DNA of 8,781 nucleotides from DATAFT01 sp035544635 (GTDB taxonomy: Bacteria; Acidobacteriota; Thermoanaerobaculia; Multivoradales; Multivoraceae), in assembly GCA_035544635.1 (NCBI GenBank), contig DATKDQ010000136.1, forward strand, positions 1 through 8,781. Reading direction: 5' to 3'. How positions within the stretch are numbered: position 1 is the first letter of the stretch; every line of letters starts with the position of its first letter. Under the pieces are notes generated by a model, which worked only from the letters and a program-made list of their open reading frames with translations, made no database searches and was not told where the DNA came from. This document shows, one piece after another, positions 7,371 to 8,781 of this stretch. The position numbers were made by a program, and so were the translations under genes.

Positions 7371-8781
7371 ATCTCGCGGTGCTCCTCGCCTACGTCGGCG
7401 GCGTCGTCGCCTTCGGCGCGAGCTACGCGCGGCGCAGCCGCGGCACGCGCGAGTTCACGGCCGCGGGCGGGCGGCTTGGCGGCTGGGCGGTCGGCCTTTC
7501 GATCTTCGCCACCTTCCTGTCGTCCAACACCTTCCTCGGTGTTCCCGGGCGAGCGTTCGCGTCGAACTGGAACGCGTTCGTGTTCAGCCTGTCGCTGCCG
7601 CCGGCCGCCTGGATCGCGGCGCGCTGGTTCGTGCCCTTCTACCGCCGGCACGGCCACATCTCCGCGTACCACCATCTCGAGGCTCGCTTCGGACCGTGGG
7701 CGCGCACCTACGGGCTGGCCTGCTACCTCCTCACCCAGCTCGCGCGGATGGGATCGGTCCTCTTCGGTGTGGCGCTGGTCACCACCGCGCTCACCGGCTG
7801 GTCGATGGCGGCGACCATCCTCGCCGTCGGCGTGCTGGTCACGCTCTACACCCTCGTCGGCGGCATCGAGGCCGTGATCTGGACCGACGTGGTGCAGAGC
7901 TTCGTCTTGGTCGGCGGCGCGCTCGCCGTGCTGTGGGCGATCCTCGGCGGCACACCGGGCGGCGTCGAGCGTGTGCTCGCGGACGCGGGGCAGGCGGGCA
8001 AGCTCGATCTCGGGAGCTTCGCCGCCGACTTCTCCACCTCCACCTTCTGGGTGGTGCTGCTCTACGGCCTCTTCATCAACCTCAACAACTTCGGCATCGA
8101 TCAGAGCTACGTGCAGCGCTACCACACCTCGCGCACCACGCCGGAGGCGCGCCGATCGGTGTGGCTGGCGGCGGCGCTCTACCTCCCGGTGTCGCTGCTC
8201 TTCTTCTTTCTGGGATCGGCGATGTGGGTGTTCTACTCGGCCCAGCCCGAGCTCGCGGCGGATCTTGTCGCCGCGGTGGGCGCCGGGAGCCCGGACGGCG
8301 CAGCAGGGACCGGCGGCGCCGGCGCGCCGGCCGGAACCACGGCCGCGGCGCTCGACGGCCTCTCGCATCCCAAAGTCGGCGATCGTGCTCTGCCCCACTT
8401 CATCGCGACGCAGCTTCCACCCGGAGTGACTGGGCTGCTGGTGGCGGCCATGCTCGCCGCCGCGATGTCGAGCCTCGACACCAGCCTCAACAGCTCGGCG
8501 ACCGTGCTCCTGACCGACGTGTACACGACCTACATCCGTCCGGGAGCGGACGAGCGCGAGTCGATGCGTTTTCTCCGCGGCGCGACGTTCGCCATGGGCG
8601 CGATCGGCATCGCGACCGCGCTCGCCATGATGGGTGTCGAGAGTCTGCTCGACGCCTGGTGGACGCTGTCGGGGATCTTCGCCGGCGGCCTGCTCGGTCT
8701 CTTTCTCCTCGGCATGATCGCGCGCCGGGCAGATCGGCCGTCGGCCGTCGCGGGCGTCGTCGCCGGCGTCACGGTCATCCT
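7346..8781 (+). CDS. Sodium:solute symporter (SSS/SLC5 family), C-terminus beyond the window
   Basis: An uninterrupted frame encodes 478 residues up to the window edge. It is a multi-spanning inner-membrane Na+-coupled importer. Starts are GTG 7346 or GTG 7352; in-frame stops at 7232, 7241 and 7268 bound the frame and no ATG is available. GGGGAG at 7323-7328 is rather far for a ribosome site. Landmarks: first helix DLAVLLAYVGGVVAF; IFATFLSSNTFLG (53-65), where TM1 Na+ ligands lie in this fold; the SSS signature GGIEAVIWTDVVQ (172-184); and LAAAMSSLDTSLNSS (370-384), whose Ser375-Ser376 align with the Na2-site pair of vSGLT and PutP. A Gly/Ala-rich low-complexity loop lies at 309-335. Some SSS members (SiaT) import sialic acid, which suits the sialidase upstream, but sugars, proline or other solutes remain possible. 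Confidence 0.88.
   Translation, partial: MVVTTDPLDLAVLLAYVGGVVAFGASYARRSRGTREFTAAGGRLGGWAVGLSIFATFLSSNTFLGVPGRAFASNWNAFVFSLSLPPAAWIAARWFVPFYRRHGHISAYHHLEARFGPWARTYGLACYLLTQLARMGSVLFGVALVTTALTGWSMAATILAVGVLVTLYTLVGGIEAVIWTDVVQSFVLVGGALAVLWAILGGTPGGVERVLADAGQAGKLDLGSFAADFSTSTFWVVLLYGLFINLNNFGIDQSYVQRYHTSRTTPEARRSVWLAAALYLPVSLLFFFLGSAMWVFYSAQPELAADLVAAVGAGSPDGAAGTGGAGAPAGTTAAALDGLSHPKVGDRALPHFIATQLPPGVTGLLVAAMLAAAMSSLDTSLNSSATVLLTDVYTTYIRPGADERESMRFLRGATFAMGAIGIATALAMMGVESLLDAWWTLSGIFAGGLLGLFLLGMIARRADRPSAVAGVVAGVTVI

Noticed and set aside
7367..8398. Minus-strand 343-codon frame opposite the symporter gene
   Set aside because: It is a low-complexity Arg/Glu/His-rich translation, whereas the plus strand encodes clear SSS motifs.

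Overview
The window is very GC-rich bacterial DNA with tightly packed, mostly plus-strand genes. GC-rich third codon positions, frequent GTG starts and an exported sialidase-like enzyme suggest a high-GC, probably Gram-negative environmental bacterium. Acidobacteriota, Myxococcota or another deltaproteobacterial-type lineage, or Planctomycetota would all fit. Nothing here fixes the phylum, and there is no rRNA or tRNA.

Layout. At the left edge (1-137, minus strand) is the first 45 codons of a divergent gene that reads like the N-terminus of an SLC13/DASS-type Na+:anion symporter. A 237-base divergent intergenic region follows. From 375 to 5978 lies a complete five-gene Dpp/Opp-type ABC importer: two permeases, a periplasmic solute-binding protein, and two ATPases. 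Four of these five genes are joined to a neighbour by 1- to 8-base stop/start overlaps. Fifteen bases after the last ATPase comes a signal-peptide-bearing BNR/Asp-box protein of the sialidase superfamily (5994-7190), probably in the same transcript. A 155-base region full of inverted repeats (7191-7345, continuing into the next gene) separates it from a sodium:solute symporter (SSS family) gene that starts at GTG 7346 or 7352 and runs off the right edge.

How it may work together. The sialidase-like enzyme would release a terminal sugar or sugar acid outside the cytoplasm, and one or both importers (ABC or SSS) would bring it or accompanying solutes in. An exo-sialidase beside an SSS symporter is a familiar sialic-acid scavenging arrangement, and a PepT-family ABC importer (SatABCD) is known to carry sialic acid in Haemophilus ducreyi. 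No sialic-acid catabolic gene (nanA, nanE, nanK or nagB type) is visible, so the substrate is inferred. The ABC operon could equally be a peptide importer with the sialidase gene attached behind it.

Most unusual sequence feature. The 7227-7370 segment holds a perfect 14-bp inverted repeat around an AT-richer core, a compact GC hairpin, and a 15-bp near-perfect hairpin that buries both candidate start codons of the symporter. The octamer CCCGCTAG occurs there twice in direct and once in inverted orientation, which allows mutually exclusive folds.
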